DNA of 64,000 nucleotides from an uncultured Lachnospiraceae bacterium. GTDB taxonomy: Bacteria > Bacillota > Clostridia > Lachnospirales > Lachnospiraceae. The stretch is taken from positions 1-64,000 of the forward strand of contig CAJUIP010000009.1 in NCBI GenBank assembly GCA_910586315.1, in the 5' to 3' direction. Below the pieces are notes generated by a model. That model searched no databases. It had not been told where the DNA came from and was given only the letters and a program-made list of their open reading frames with translations. Every line of letters begins with the position of its first letter. Position 1 is the first letter of the stretch. Positions 16,325 through 25,164 of the stretch are shown here, in pieces. A program made the translations under genes and the position numbers.

Positions 16325-17671
16325 ATGAACGAAACTACTATTTTACTGCTTTGTTTAGCAGCGATTGTTATTTCCATCGCCATCTGCTTTAAGACCGGAA
16401 TCAATATGGGTCTTATCGCAATGACATTTGCGTTTTTAATTGGCTGTCTGTTCATGGGAGAAAAGGCGGCGTCTATTTTCGGCTTCTGGCCGGACAGTCT
16501 GATCTTCTTTCTTCTGGCATCCGCCATGTTCTATGGCTTTGCAAGAGAGAACGGGACGCTGACGTTATTCGGCACCAAGCTTCTTTATAAATTCAGAAAA
16601 AGCATTGAGGCCCTGCCCTTTGTATTTGCCTTTATTGCCTTTGTCCTTGGCCTTCTGGGCGCCGGCCCGGGAACCATTGTGCTTTTAGCGCCTCTTGGCT
16701 TCTCTGTGTGCGCGCAGACAGGAATTGACCCGCTTCTTATGGTATTTGCCATTGATACCGGGTACAACTGTGGAACCCAGAACCCGTGGACAGGCACAGG
16801 CGTCGTTCTTTACGGGCTGGTGGAGGAGAGCGGCGTAGCTGCTGATCTTGCCATTCATACGTATATGTTAAGCTACGCGACGTTCTTAATTAATAAGGTA
16901 TTATTCCTGGTTCTCTTCTATGTGGGATTCAAATTCCTGAAAGGAAAGAAGAATGCCGGAACCCAGAAAGTACAGAATCTGGATATCCTTGAAAAAGAAC
17001 CAGAGCAATTCTCCAAGATACAGAAGAAGACCATGATCTTAATTCTTGTTTCCTTCTGTCTGTTAGTAATCCCGAATATTATCAATACCCTGGTAAAGAT
17101 TAAAGATCCGGCGTTCAAGAACCTGGTCGCTCTCTGCAAACCCCAGGCAGTGCTCATTATCTTTGCCTTGATTGCCAGCTTCATGAATCTGGCAAATCCC
17201 AAAAAGGTGATGCAGAAGATGCCCATGGGTACGGTATTTACCATCGCCGGCGTATGCTTCCTTATGGAACTTGCCAAAAAGGCGGGGCTTCTGGAAGCTG
17301 TTGTAGCTGTGTTTGAAGGCGGAAATATCCCCGGATTTTTAATTACCCCGGTATTTTGCTTCATTGCCGCATTCCTAAGCATTTTTGCCAGCGGCACAAG
17401 CGTGGTTCTTCCGCTTTTGTTCCCCATGGTTCCCGCGCTGGCGGCGGCAACAGGAATCAATACGGTGGCCCTCTATGCAGCGGCCCAGATCGGGGCCCTT
17501 GCCACCCCGATTTCGCCGTTTTCCACCGCCGGGGCCCAGTTTGTCGGACTGGCTCCCGATGATAAGTTAAGCGATACCCTGGTAAAACAGCAGTTCCTTC
17601 TTGCCATTGTGATGATGGCGGCCACCACCGTTGCGGCGTTGTTCGGATTGTGCGGTATTTTTAAAATTTAA
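16325..17671 (+). CDS. MatC/SLC13-like dicarboxylate carrier
   Basis: A 448-residue very hydrophobic protein with about 11-12 membrane helices, starting with a MatC-N-like stretch (GINMGLIAMTFAFLIG) and ending with GALATPISPFSTAGAQFVG, a typical re-entrant-loop motif of ion-transporter-superfamily carriers. It should take up an organic acid with protons or sodium. Being the last gene of the TetR-controlled operon, 19 bases after the selenoprotein, it probably imports the substrate of this pathway. The start at 16325 has GGAGGGG just upstream; a TTG at 16310 is less likely. Confidence 0.85.
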   Translation: MNETTILLLCLAAIVISIAICFKTGINMGLIAMTFAFLIGCLFMGEKAASIFGFWPDSLIFFLLASAMFYGFARENGTLTLFGTKLLYKFRKSIEALPFVFAFIAFVLGLLGAGPGTIVLLAPLGFSVCAQTGIDPLLMVFAIDTGYNCGTQNPWTGTGVVLYGLVEESGVAADLAIHTYMLSYATFLINKVLFLVLFYVGFKFLKGKKNAGTQKVQNLDILEKEPEQFSKIQKKTMILILVSFCLLVIPNIINTLVKIKDPAFKNLVALCKPQAVLIIFALIASFMNLANPKKVMQKMPMGTVFTIAGVCFLMELAKKAGLLEAVVAVFEGGNIPGFLITPVFCFIAAFLSIFASGTSVVLPLLFPMVPALAAATGINTVALYAAAQIGALATPISPFSTAGAQFVGLAPDDKLSDTLVKQQFLLAIVMMAATTVAALFGLCGIFKI

Positions 17672-17684
17672 CCCTAAAGAATCG

Positions 17685-17746
17685 CCGGGGCTGTCGCAAA
17701 ATGAGCTTTTATTTTGATGAATTTTTCCATTTTGCGACAGCCCCGG
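17685..17746 (+). terminator. Very long perfect hairpin after the carrier gene
   Basis: A 19-bp perfect stem: CCGGGGCTGTCGCAAAATG (17685-17703) with its complement at 17728-17746, around an AT-rich 24-base loop. It ends the operon in both directions if it acts as a terminator, though no clean T-run follows. The GGGGCTGTCGCAAAA edge resembles inverted-repeat ends of some transposon families, so a transposon-derived palindrome is possible. Confidence 0.6.
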
Positions 17747-17789
17747 GTATTTAAATCCCGGCAGCTTTGCCGGGGACAGGAGAAATGCC

Positions 17790-18377
17790 ATGAATGCTGT
17801 GATTGAGACCATATTAAAGCGCCGGAGCGTCAGAGCCTATCAGGAGAGGCAGATTACAGAAGAGGAGCTGGATGCCCTTCTTACCTGTGCTTTGTATGCG
17901 CCAACCGGAGGAAATTTACAGAACAGCAGGTTTCTTGTAATTCAGAATCCGCTGCTTTTGGAGGAGTTAAATGGTGTTATCCGCCGCGAGCTGGCTTCCA
18001 GAGAGCCTGTGGAAGGTGAAATGATGGCGAAGGGAATCCGAAGGGCCCTTCAGGACGGATACCATTTTATTTTCCATGCTCCCACACTCATAAGCGCAGT
18101 CGCCCCGAGAGACCATGAAAACAGCATGGCCAACTGCTGTACGGGCCTTGAAAATATCCAGCTGGCGGCCGTATCCCTGGGACTTGGGGCATGCTGGAGC
18201 AACCAGCCTCACTGGCTGACGGATGTGCCGACCGTAAGAGAAATTTTCGGACGGCTGGGTTTAAAAGAAGAGGAAGATATCTTCGGAAGCGTTTCCGTGG
18301 GGTATCCGGCCTTTCTGGCCAGGCAGGCCCCGGCCAGAAAAGAAGGACGGATTTTCCTGGATCGGGAGCTTTCGTAA
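17790..18377 (+). CDS. Nitroreductase-family FMN oxidoreductase
   Basis: A 195-residue nitroreductase of normal length. IETILKRRSVRAYQ at the N-terminus contributes the FMN-phosphate Arg residues; YAPTGGNLQNSRFLVIQ near 36 and the later LGLGACWSNQ are family blocks. It has its own start about 45 bases after the long hairpin, so it may be transcribed separately or by read-through. It faces the AroM-like gene tail to tail. Role could be reduction of an enone, nitro or similar group of the pathway substrate; unproven. Confidence 0.88.
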   Translation: MNAVIETILKRRSVRAYQERQITEEELDALLTCALYAPTGGNLQNSRFLVIQNPLLLEELNGVIRRELASREPVEGEMMAKGIRRALQDGYHFIFHAPTLISAVAPRDHENSMANCCTGLENIQLAAVSLGLGACWSNQPHWLTDVPTVREIFGRLGLKEEEDIFGSVSVGYPAFLARQAPARKEGRIFLDRELS

Positions 18378-18381
18378 GCTT

Positions 18382-19044
18382 TTATGCCAGCTCACATATC
18401 ATACGGGCCGCGAGGGTACGGGGAAGGATCACAGGTTTTTTGGTAAGGGCCTGTATTCGTTCCTTCATTTCCACAGTATAGCCGATGCAGTCAAGCAAAA
18501 TAAGATCGGTTTCTGCGGGAATGGCTTCAGCAGCCTTAAGGACCTCGTCAGGACCGTCGTAAGGAGAGACGGCGATCATATGGACCTGTCCGGCATGGGG
18601 AGCCCATTTTTTCATTCCCTGGTCCATCTGTTCTCTGGCGGGAGTAAGGACCGTAAAGAAACGGCTTCCAACGGCGGGAATCAGGCCGGAAAGAAGTTTG
18701 TTGGGAAAGATAAGGGGAACACGGGATTTAAAATTATCCGGAAATTCTCCCGTACATAAAAAGAGAATCAGCGACACGCCTTTTGCCTCCAGCTCATAAA
18801 TACAGGTTTGAAGCCGCGGCAGAACATAGGACTCCCCAAAGGTCACAGAGGTTGCGTCGGCCAGTCTGGATACGAGGACATGATCGCCGGGCAGGGGACG
18901 GAAAGCGGCAATTTCTTCTTTTGTAAGACCGTCAAGACCGCCCATTTGGATAATTTCAATGGATTCTCCTAAAATCGGTTCCATTTCAGGGATAAGATCG
19001 GTTCGCGGTGTCTGTCCCACCGTGATTGCGCCAATTTTTTTCAT
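18382..19044 (-). CDS. aroM: AroM-family protein
   Basis: A 220-residue protein beginning MKKIGAITVGQTPRTDLIPE, the signature of AroM-family proteins (related in fold to Asp/Glu/hydantoin racemases). LFLCTGEFP near 110 supplies a conserved Cys, and LILLDCIGYT near 190 the second. The biochemical role of AroM is not established. Start at 19044 follows AAAGGAG; a GTG two codons earlier is less likely. It converges on the nitroreductase gene (4-base gap) and diverges from the PrpF operon. Confidence 0.85.
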   Translation of the reverse strand: MKKIGAITVGQTPRTDLIPEMEPILGESIEIIQMGGLDGLTKEEIAAFRPLPGDHVLVSRLADATSVTFGESYVLPRLQTCIYELEAKGVSLILFLCTGEFPDNFKSRVPLIFPNKLLSGLIPAVGSRFFTVLTPAREQMDQGMKKWAPHAGQVHMIAVSPYDGPDEVLKAAEAIPAETDLILLDCIGYTVEMKERIQALTKKPVILPRTLAARMICELA

Positions 19045-19059
19045 AGACACTCCTTTACT

Positions 19060-19117
19060 CGAACGAGATGATCGTTTGTGGATTTTTGCCCGTAACTGTG
19101 AGGGTACGGAACGGTTA
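19060..19117. promoter_or_regulatory. Intergenic inverted repeat and shared 26-base element between aroM and prpF
   Basis: CGAACGA (19060-19066) and TCGTTTG (19072-19078) form an inverted repeat with one mismatch, a possible operator in the divergent region. GTAACTGTGAGG through GGAACGGTTA (19092-19117) matches 14478-14503 in 22 of 26 bases and can form a short hairpin. No convincing -35/-10 pair was found. Confidence 0.4.
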
Positions 19118-19181
19118 TGTTATTTGTATTTTAACACAGGTCCGGCATGATTTTCAAGATTATTGAAAAGAGGTAGAAACA

Positions 19182-20348
19182 ATGTATAAGCCAAACAGAA
19201 AAATTCCCTGCGTCTACATGCGCGGCGGCACAAGCAAAGCGGTTTTCTTTCATGATAAAGATCTTCCGAAGGATGCAAAAGAGCGTGATAAAGTGATTTT
19301 AAGCGCGTTCGGAAGTCCCGACAGGCGCCAGATCGACGGCATGGGCGGAGCAAATACTTCCACCAGCAAGGTGGCAGTGATTAAAAAGAGTGAACGGCCG
19401 GGCATCGACGTGGATTACGATTTCGGCCAGGTGGATGTCAATGCCCCGATTGTGGGAAAGACGATGAACTGCGGAAATATTTCTTCCGCCGTTGGCCCCT
19501 TTGCCATTGACGAAGGCCTTGTCGAGGCGGTTGAGCCCATGACGGAGGTACATATTTTTAACACCAACACACAGAAGGAAATCATCGCGCAGGTTCCCGT
19601 AAAGGACGGGCGTGCCGTCACTGAGGGAGACTTTGCCATTGACGGCGTTCCGGGAACGGCGGCAAAGATAACCTTGAAATTTGTCGCTCCCCAGGGAGCG
19701 GCCTCGGGTAAGCTGCTTCCCACAGGCCATGCGAAGGATAGTATTGAAATTGAAGGAAAGACGTATGAATACAGCTTCGTGGATGCGGCCAATCCGGTTA
19801 TCTTCGTGCACCCGGAGGATTTTGGCGTAAAGGGAACAGAGATTCCATCGGAGTTTAACGCGCTTGCGAATTGTAAGGAAATCTGCCGGATTCTGGAAAT
19901 TATCCGCGGAACCGGGGCCGTTACGTTAGGCTTTGCCAAGGACTTGGAGGACGCCAGAGTCAACAGCCAGACCCTTCCCAAAATTGCCTTTGCCACAAAG
20001 CCGGTGGATTATACGGCGGGAAGCGGAAAGGAAATCAAGGCGGGCGATGTAAACTTTGTGGGAAGATTGTTCTCCGTAGGCATGAAGATGATTGATGCCT
20101 ATATGGGGACGGGAGCCATCTGTACCGTTACGGCCGCCAATACACCGGGCACCATTGTCAATGAAATCGCCAGAGAATCCCTGGGAACCGATAGAATTGA
20201 ACACCTCCGCATTGGCCATCCCTGGGGAATCATGGATGCTTACGCGGACTTAAAGGTTTATGAGGATGGGCATCACGAGGTTTTAAGTGGCAATCTGGAC
20301 AGGACCGCCAGACGTATTATGGAAGGATTTGTTTACGTGCGGGATTGA
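19182..20348 (+). CDS. prpF: PrpF-family isomerase
   Basis: A 388-residue PrpF-like protein: IPCVYMRGGTSKAVFF at the start, MGGANTSTSKVAVI near 55, and the C-terminal RTARRIMEGFVYV. PrpF isomerises 2-methylaconitate or trans-aconitate, and relatives such as 4-oxalomesaconate tautomerase act on similar unsaturated tri-acids by proton shift. It begins the second catabolic run and is followed by an MmgE/PrpD protein and an aconitase-type pair, which supports an unsaturated di- or tricarboxylate as substrate. Confidence 0.9.
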   Translation: MYKPNRKIPCVYMRGGTSKAVFFHDKDLPKDAKERDKVILSAFGSPDRRQIDGMGGANTSTSKVAVIKKSERPGIDVDYDFGQVDVNAPIVGKTMNCGNISSAVGPFAIDEGLVEAVEPMTEVHIFNTNTQKEIIAQVPVKDGRAVTEGDFAIDGVPGTAAKITLKFVAPQGAASGKLLPTGHAKDSIEIEGKTYEYSFVDAANPVIFVHPEDFGVKGTEIPSEFNALANCKEICRILEIIRGTGAVTLGFAKDLEDARVNSQTLPKIAFATKPVDYTAGSGKEIKAGDVNFVGRLFSVGMKMIDAYMGTGAICTVTAANTPGTIVNEIARESLGTDRIEHLRIGHPWGIMDAYADLKVYEDGHHEVLSGNLDRTARRIMEGFVYVRD

Positions 20349-20448
20349 TATGCGGGATTCTGTGTGGCATGAAACGGATATGGCGCAAAACGGATGAGGC
20401 ATGAGATGGATACCGCATGAAAAAGGCCGGGAGACAGGAGGAAAACGG

Positions 20449-21816
20449 ATGCTGACGGAACGATTTGCCGATTTTATTTATAATACAAATTTTGAGGATT
20501 TGCCGAAGGACATTGTTTCCCTGGCAAAAGAGCGGATTTTAGATTCTGTGGGAGCTATCCTAGCGGGGGCCGGAAACTGGGCGTACAGAGATAACTTTCT
20601 TGCGGCCTGCAAGGAGCAGGGACTGGGCGACTGCAGCGCTTTCACCACGGGGGATTTAAAATTCCCGGCGGCCCGGGCGGCCATGATCGACGCCACCTTC
20701 GGGCATGCGGTGGAGTTAGACGACGGCCACAAATTTGCCGGAGCCCACGCGGGAACCGCCGTGGTTCCCGTGGCCCTTACCCTGGCCCGCCAGAACGGAC
20801 TTTCCGGGCGGGATGTGATTGTCTCTGTCGTACTTGGATATGACATTGTATACAGGATTGCGGCCGCCATGGCGCCCCACCAGATTGATAAGGGGTTTCA
20901 CCCCACCAGCAACGACGACACACTGGGAGCGGCCGCCACGGCCGGGAAGCTCCTCGGCCTCACCAAGGAGCAGCTTGCGAACGCCTTAGGCATGGCGGGG
21001 CTTTACGCGTCCGGGCTTATGGAAGCCACGGTCACAGGACAGCTCTCCAAATGCGTTATGGTGGGAAATTCTGCCGCCAGCGGGATGGCTGCCGTCTATT
21101 ACGCGAAGGAAGGCATGGAAGGAACCACCAGCGTCTTTGAAGGGAAGGACGGCTTTTTCGCAGCGAAATCAAAGGATGTGAACGTGGATACCGTCCTGGA
21201 GGGGCTCGGAGAGAAATTCGTGATTACCGATACATACAGCAAGATGTATCCCACCTGCCGCCATGCACAGCCCGCCATCGAAGGCGCGCTGAATCTGATG
21301 GAGGAGTATGGATTTGCCCCCAAGGAAGTGGACCATGTGTGGGTGGGAACCCACGAGGTGGCGTATACGCTGACCGGAAAAATAAAGAGACCGAAGGATT
21401 CCGGCGAGGCCAAGTTCAGCTCTGCCTATGGAATTGCCATTGCCCTTTATGAGAAAGGCTTCGGTGTCTGCCATCTGAACCCGGAATACACAGAAAATTC
21501 TAAATATCTGGAGCTGGCGGCCCGCGTTACCGTGGAGCAGGACCCGGATGTCCAGGCCGTTTATCCCACGAAGCGGGGCGCAAGGGTAAAGATCTTTTTA
21601 AAGGATGGAAGAGAGCTGTCCACGGAGGTCTATGATTTAAAGGGCTCCCCTAATAATCCGGTGGGATTTGAGGAGATTAAAAACAAGTTCACAGCCAATG
21701 TGAAAAACCTGATGACAGAGGAAGACTTAAATACTCTGATCGACATGATTATGAGCCTGGAGACCATGAATTCGGTGGAGCCGGTCATGGAGATTCTGAC
21801 AAAACCAATGGTATAA
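20449..21816 (+). CDS. MmgE/PrpD-family protein
   Basis: A 455-residue MmgE/PrpD protein (family includes 2-methylcitrate dehydratase PrpD and cis-aconitate decarboxylase). Conserved blocks: AKERILDSVGAILAGAG near 22, GHAVELDDGHKFAGAHAGTAVVP near 85, and TYSKMYPTCRHAQPAIEGAL near 262. The start at 20449 follows CAGGAGGAAAA; the 100-base gap before it holds only a weak 30-bp duplication. With PrpF and an aconitase-like pair next door it probably dehydrates or decarboxylates a related tricarboxylate. Confidence 0.9.
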   Translation: MLTERFADFIYNTNFEDLPKDIVSLAKERILDSVGAILAGAGNWAYRDNFLAACKEQGLGDCSAFTTGDLKFPAARAAMIDATFGHAVELDDGHKFAGAHAGTAVVPVALTLARQNGLSGRDVIVSVVLGYDIVYRIAAAMAPHQIDKGFHPTSNDDTLGAAATAGKLLGLTKEQLANALGMAGLYASGLMEATVTGQLSKCVMVGNSAASGMAAVYYAKEGMEGTTSVFEGKDGFFAAKSKDVNVDTVLEGLGEKFVITDTYSKMYPTCRHAQPAIEGALNLMEEYGFAPKEVDHVWVGTHEVAYTLTGKIKRPKDSGEAKFSSAYGIAIALYEKGFGVCHLNPEYTENSKYLELAARVTVEQDPDVQAVYPTKRGARVKIFLKDGRELSTEVYDLKGSPNNPVGFEEIKNKFTANVKNLMTEEDLNTLIDMIMSLETMNSVEPVMEILTKPMV

Positions 21817-21837
21817 ATGTGGATGGAGAGGAAGAAT

Positions 21838-23115
21838 ATGGGAAAGACAGCGATTGTAAAAATTATGGAGCGGGCCGCCGGGCGCAGCGTCTCGGTGGGG
21901 GAGAGAGTCTGGTGCAACGTGGATCTGGCTTCCGCCCGCGACTTTGGAGGGGCCAACTGTGTGCTCCAGTTTGAAAAGGAGATGGGAAAAGACGCGAAGG
22001 TCTGGGACCCTGATAAAATTGCCTATACCTTTGATTTACAGGCGCCGTCCCATTCAGAGAAGGTGTCCAACAACCAGAAAATTATCCGCGAGTTTGCCAA
22101 AAGGCAGGGCATCAGCCATGTGTTTGACATTAACCACGGCATCGGCCAGCACGTGATGCTGGAAGCGGGCCTTATAAAGCCGGGCGATGTGGTTCTGGGC
22201 ACGGACAGCCATATGAATCTTCTGGGAGCTGTGGGGGCTTTTGCCACAGGAAACGGAAACTCTGACATTGCGGCGGCCTACATTAACGGCACCTGCTGGT
22301 TCCGCGTGCCGGAGACCATGAAAATTGAAGTGACGGGAACCTTTAAAAAGGGAGTCTGCATGCGGGATCTTCTGACGAGAATCGTCGGGGATCTGGGGGC
22401 CGGAGGCATGGACTTTCTGGCGGTGGAATTTACGGGAGAAACCATTGAGAGAGCCACCCTGGCGGAGCGCATTACCCTTTGTTCCATGGTGACGGAAATG
22501 AGCGGAAAGGTGCCTCTTATCATGCCGGACGGCGAAGTGCTGGAATGGCTCTGCGGGCGCGCCGGAGAAGAAGTGAGGGAACGGGTAAGGATGTTGTCGG
22601 CAGATGCAAACGCCCCATACTGCCGGGTGCTCCATTATGATGTGAGTGACTTGGAGCCCCTCGCATCTTGTCCCGATGCGCCCGATAATGTGAAACCGGT
22701 TTCTGAGCTTGCGGGGACCAGGGTGGACCAGATTCATATCGGCTCCTGCTCCAACGGAAGATACGAAGACTTTAAAGCGGCCTATGAGGTCCTCATGGCG
22801 GGGGGAGGAAAAATTGATTCGTCCATCCGCGCCATCATCACCCCCAGCACCACCGAGGTACAGCTTAAGCTGGCCCGCGAGGGCATTCTGGCCGCATTTC
22901 TGGAGGCAGGCATTGTATGCACGAACCCTACCTGTTCTCTCTGTACCGCGGAACACTACGGAGCGCTGCCCTCAGGCGACATCGGCTGTTCCACCACGAA
23001 CAGAAACTTTATCGGAAAGGTCGGGAAGGGGAGCCATACGTATTTGATGAGCCCCATGTCGGCCATGGCCACGGCAGTCCGCGGCTGCATTACGGATCCC
23101 AGAGAGATACTTTAA
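21838..23115 (+). CDS. Aconitase / 3-isopropylmalate dehydratase-type large subunit
   Basis: A 425-residue large subunit of the LeuC/homoaconitase/2,3-dimethylmalate dehydratase type. Cys304 (GSCSNGRYEDF) and the Cys366-x-x-Cys369 pair (NPTCSLC) should hold a [4Fe-4S] cluster; DINHGIGQH and GTDSHMNLLGA are substrate and cluster-region motifs. Its small subunit follows at 23153. No leuA or leuB is nearby, so leucine synthesis is unlikely and a catabolic hydration/dehydration step fits better. Start at 21838 follows GAGGAAG. Confidence 0.92.
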   Translation: MGKTAIVKIMERAAGRSVSVGERVWCNVDLASARDFGGANCVLQFEKEMGKDAKVWDPDKIAYTFDLQAPSHSEKVSNNQKIIREFAKRQGISHVFDINHGIGQHVMLEAGLIKPGDVVLGTDSHMNLLGAVGAFATGNGNSDIAAAYINGTCWFRVPETMKIEVTGTFKKGVCMRDLLTRIVGDLGAGGMDFLAVEFTGETIERATLAERITLCSMVTEMSGKVPLIMPDGEVLEWLCGRAGEEVRERVRMLSADANAPYCRVLHYDVSDLEPLASCPDAPDNVKPVSELAGTRVDQIHIGSCSNGRYEDFKAAYEVLMAGGGKIDSSIRAIITPSTTEVQLKLAREGILAAFLEAGIVCTNPTCSLCTAEHYGALPSGDIGCSTTNRNFIGKVGKGSHTYLMSPMSAMATAVRGCITDPREIL

Positions 23116-23152
23116 TGGAAAGGCCGCCTGCGGGCGGTGATTGGAGGAAGCA

Positions 23153-23680
23153 ATGAGCGTTATAAAAGGAAGAGCGTGGGTGTTCTCCGACGACGTGGAC
23201 ACCGATCTGATTTATCACAATAAATATCTGGCTGAGACGAACCCGGAAAACATGCCCCAGTATTCTTTTGAGTATTATCCGGGAAAGGAGAATTTTGCAA
23301 AGGAAGTGAAGCCGGGGGACTTTGTGGTGGCCGGAAAGAATTTTGGCTGCGGCTCCAGCCGGGAGCATGCCGTGTACTGTCTTCAGTATGCCGGGATTCC
23401 CTGTATTCTTGCAGAGACATGTTCAAGAATCTATTACCGGAATGCCGTAAATAACGGCTATCCGGTGCTGTTTACCAGGGGACTTTCCGAGGCCATTAAA
23501 AACGGCGTTATAAAGGATGGGGATATGCTGGAAGTGGATATGGACAAAGGAACAATCAGGAATCTGGATAACGGCAGTGAGTTTCACGGCGACGCGGTCA
23601 GTGACCTGGAAAAGGATATTATGAAAGCCGGAGGGCTGTTCCCGTATTTGAAAGGACAGAAAAGAGAATCTGAAAAATAA
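23153..23680 (+). CDS. Aconitase / 3-isopropylmalate dehydratase-type small subunit
   Basis: A 175-residue swivel-domain subunit of the LeuD type: VFSDDVDTDLIYHNKYLAET near 10 and the substrate-binding loop GKNFGCGSSREHAV near 65, both typical. It follows the large subunit with a 37-base gap and a strong GGAGGA site, so the two form one heteromeric hydro-lyase. A small hairpin (CCGCCTGCGGGCGG) lies in the gap. Confidence 0.92.
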   Translation: MSVIKGRAWVFSDDVDTDLIYHNKYLAETNPENMPQYSFEYYPGKENFAKEVKPGDFVVAGKNFGCGSSREHAVYCLQYAGIPCILAETCSRIYYRNAVNNGYPVLFTRGLSEAIKNGVIKDGDMLEVDMDKGTIRNLDNGSEFHGDAVSDLEKDIMKAGGLFPYLKGQKRESEK

Positions 23681-23690
23681 ACGCCGCAAA

Positions 23691-23938
23691 AATGAGACCT
23701 GAAATGGGGCCCCAAATAAGGGCTAAAATGAGGTCTGAAATGGAGGCTAAAATAAGGTCCGAAATGGGGTCTAAAGTAAGGCTTGAAATGGGGCCCGAAA
23801 TGGGGTTTAAAATAAGGCTTGAAATGGGAGAAAAAATAAGGACTAAAATGAGGTCTGAAATGAAGGCTAAAGTAAGGCCTAAAATGAAGCTTGAAATGAG
23901 GGCTAAAGTAAGGCCTGAAATAAGACCTGAAAAAGGAC
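23691..23938 (+). repeat. 12-bp tandem repeat, about 20 copies
   Basis: An unbroken run of 12-base units of the form GAAATGAGGTCT / AAAATAAGGCCT (consensus RAAATRRGGYCT), about 20 copies with point changes but almost no length change. It fills the gap between the LeuD-like and amidohydrolase genes. Because 12 is a multiple of 3 it leaves long open frames on both strands (a four-residue Met/Ile-Arg-x-Glu/Lys repeat on the plus strand), but there is no convincing ribosome-binding site, so it is probably a non-coding minisatellite. Confidence 0.85.
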
Positions 23939-23978
23939 ATGAGAGTTTTTCGAGAGGACTCAGAAAGGAGGACGAAGG

Positions 23979-24800
23979 ATGGAAGACAAACTTGTGACGC
24001 TGCCGCCCCATGCCTGCAATTCCCATTTACATATCATTGACCCGGCATTCCCAAACGACGGCAAAGCCCAGGCCCAGAGAGGGACCGTGGAGGAATATAA
24101 AAAGCTGGCCAAAGAAGCGGGATTGGAGCGGGCCGTTTTTGTCCAGGCGAAGCCTTTTGGCGTGGACAATGCCTGCCTGGTGGATGCCATTGAAAAATTC
24201 GGGCCGGACCGGGCCAGAGGAATCGCTGTGGTAAGGGGAGATGTAAGCGATAGAGAGCTGGAATATCTTCATGCACATGGAGTCCGGGGCCTGCGGTTCA
24301 GCGTGTGGAACCCGGCCAACGCGGTGGTCTCCATGGACATGTGCAAAAGTCTGGCGGATCGGACAAAGGACATGGGCTGGAACATCCAGCTCCATATGAG
24401 CTCCGCCCAGCTTCTGGAATATGGAACGATTATAGAGAGCCTGGAGAATAAAGTGGTCATTGACCATATGGGACGGCTGAAACCGGAGCTTGGAATTTCG
24501 GACCCGGCCTTTTCCTGGATATGCCGGAGACTGGATAAGGGAAACACATGGGTAAAGCTGTCCGGTCCCTATTTGAATACAAAGGAAGGAGAGCCCTGGG
24601 AGGACGCGGCCCGGGTGGCGCGCGCGTTTTCCGGGTATGCGCCCGAGCGGATGCTGTGGGGTAGCGATTTCCCTCATGTGACAGAAAAGGTGAAGCCGGA
24701 GGAAAGGAAGCTTCTTAAGACCATTGACCAGTGGTTTTTGTCAGAGCGGGCAAAGCAGCTTGCGCTGGTGGAAAACCCGGCCCAGGTCTACGGATTTTAA
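23979..24800 (+). CDS. LigI-like metal-dependent amidohydrolase (lactonase)
   Basis: A 273-residue TIM-barrel hydrolase of the amidohydrolase-2 group, closest in style to 2-pyrone-4,6-dicarboxylate lactonase. His16-x-His18 (NSHLHIID) at the first strand, IDHMGR near 160 and the WGSDFPH motif near 226 give the metal and catalytic Asp positions. It should open a lactone or hydrolyse a similar C-O bond in a carboxylated substrate. It lies directly before citD, after the 12-bp repeat array, with GGAGGACGAAGG upstream. Substrate not known. Confidence 0.85.
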   Translation: MEDKLVTLPPHACNSHLHIIDPAFPNDGKAQAQRGTVEEYKKLAKEAGLERAVFVQAKPFGVDNACLVDAIEKFGPDRARGIAVVRGDVSDRELEYLHAHGVRGLRFSVWNPANAVVSMDMCKSLADRTKDMGWNIQLHMSSAQLLEYGTIIESLENKVVIDHMGRLKPELGISDPAFSWICRRLDKGNTWVKLSGPYLNTKEGEPWEDAARVARAFSGYAPERMLWGSDFPHVTEKVKPEERKLLKTIDQWFLSERAKQLALVENPAQVYGF

Positions 24801-24840
24801 GCAGAGCGGCCGCAAAGGACGGCAGAGAGGAGATACGTTC

Positions 24841-25164
24841 ATGGAAATTAAGAAGCCGGCAGTGGCCGGGACCTTAGAATCCAGCGACTGTCAGATTACC
24901 ATCCGCCCCAATCCGGGCAAAGGAATCGACATTGACCTGGAAAGCGATGTGAAAATGATGTTTGGCGAGACCATTCTGGAGACGGTGAGAAAGACTCTGG
25001 AAGAATTTGGCGTCACCAGCGCTGAAGTGGAAATCCGCGATAAGGGGGCTTTGGACTGTGTGATAAAATCCAGAATGCAGTGCGTTATCTGCCGCGGGGC
25101 CGAGGAACGCTATGACTGGTCAAAGGAGGATGAAAAAGAATGGCAGAAAAAACAATCCGTTTAA
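24841..25164 (+). CDS. citD: Citrate lyase acyl carrier protein (gamma subunit)-like
   Basis: A 107-residue CitD-like acyl carrier protein. AGTLESSDCQITIRPN at residues 9-24 contains Ser14 at the position that carries the phosphoribosyl-dephospho-CoA group in citrate lyase. It overlaps citE by 25 bases. The substrate is bound to this carrier as a thioester, then cleaved by CitE. A longer upstream frame is not used. Confidence 0.9.
   Translation: MEIKKPAVAGTLESSDCQITIRPNPGKGIDIDLESDVKMMFGETILETVRKTLEEFGVTSAEVEIRDKGALDCVIKSRMQCVICRGAEERYDWSKEDEKEWQKKQSV

Noticed and set aside
21838..23680. leuCD of leucine biosynthesis
   Set aside because: No leuA or leuB nearby; the pair is embedded between MmgE/PrpD, a LigI-like hydrolase and citDEF, which fits a catabolic hydro-lyase better.
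23691..23938. CRISPR array
   Set aside because: Units are 12 bases and directly adjacent, with no unique spacers and no cas genes nearby.
23692..23997. 101-residue plus-strand open frame with a Met-Arg-x-Glu periodicity (and longer minus-strand frames)
   Set aside because: Created by the 12-bp tandem array; no convincing ribosome-binding site.
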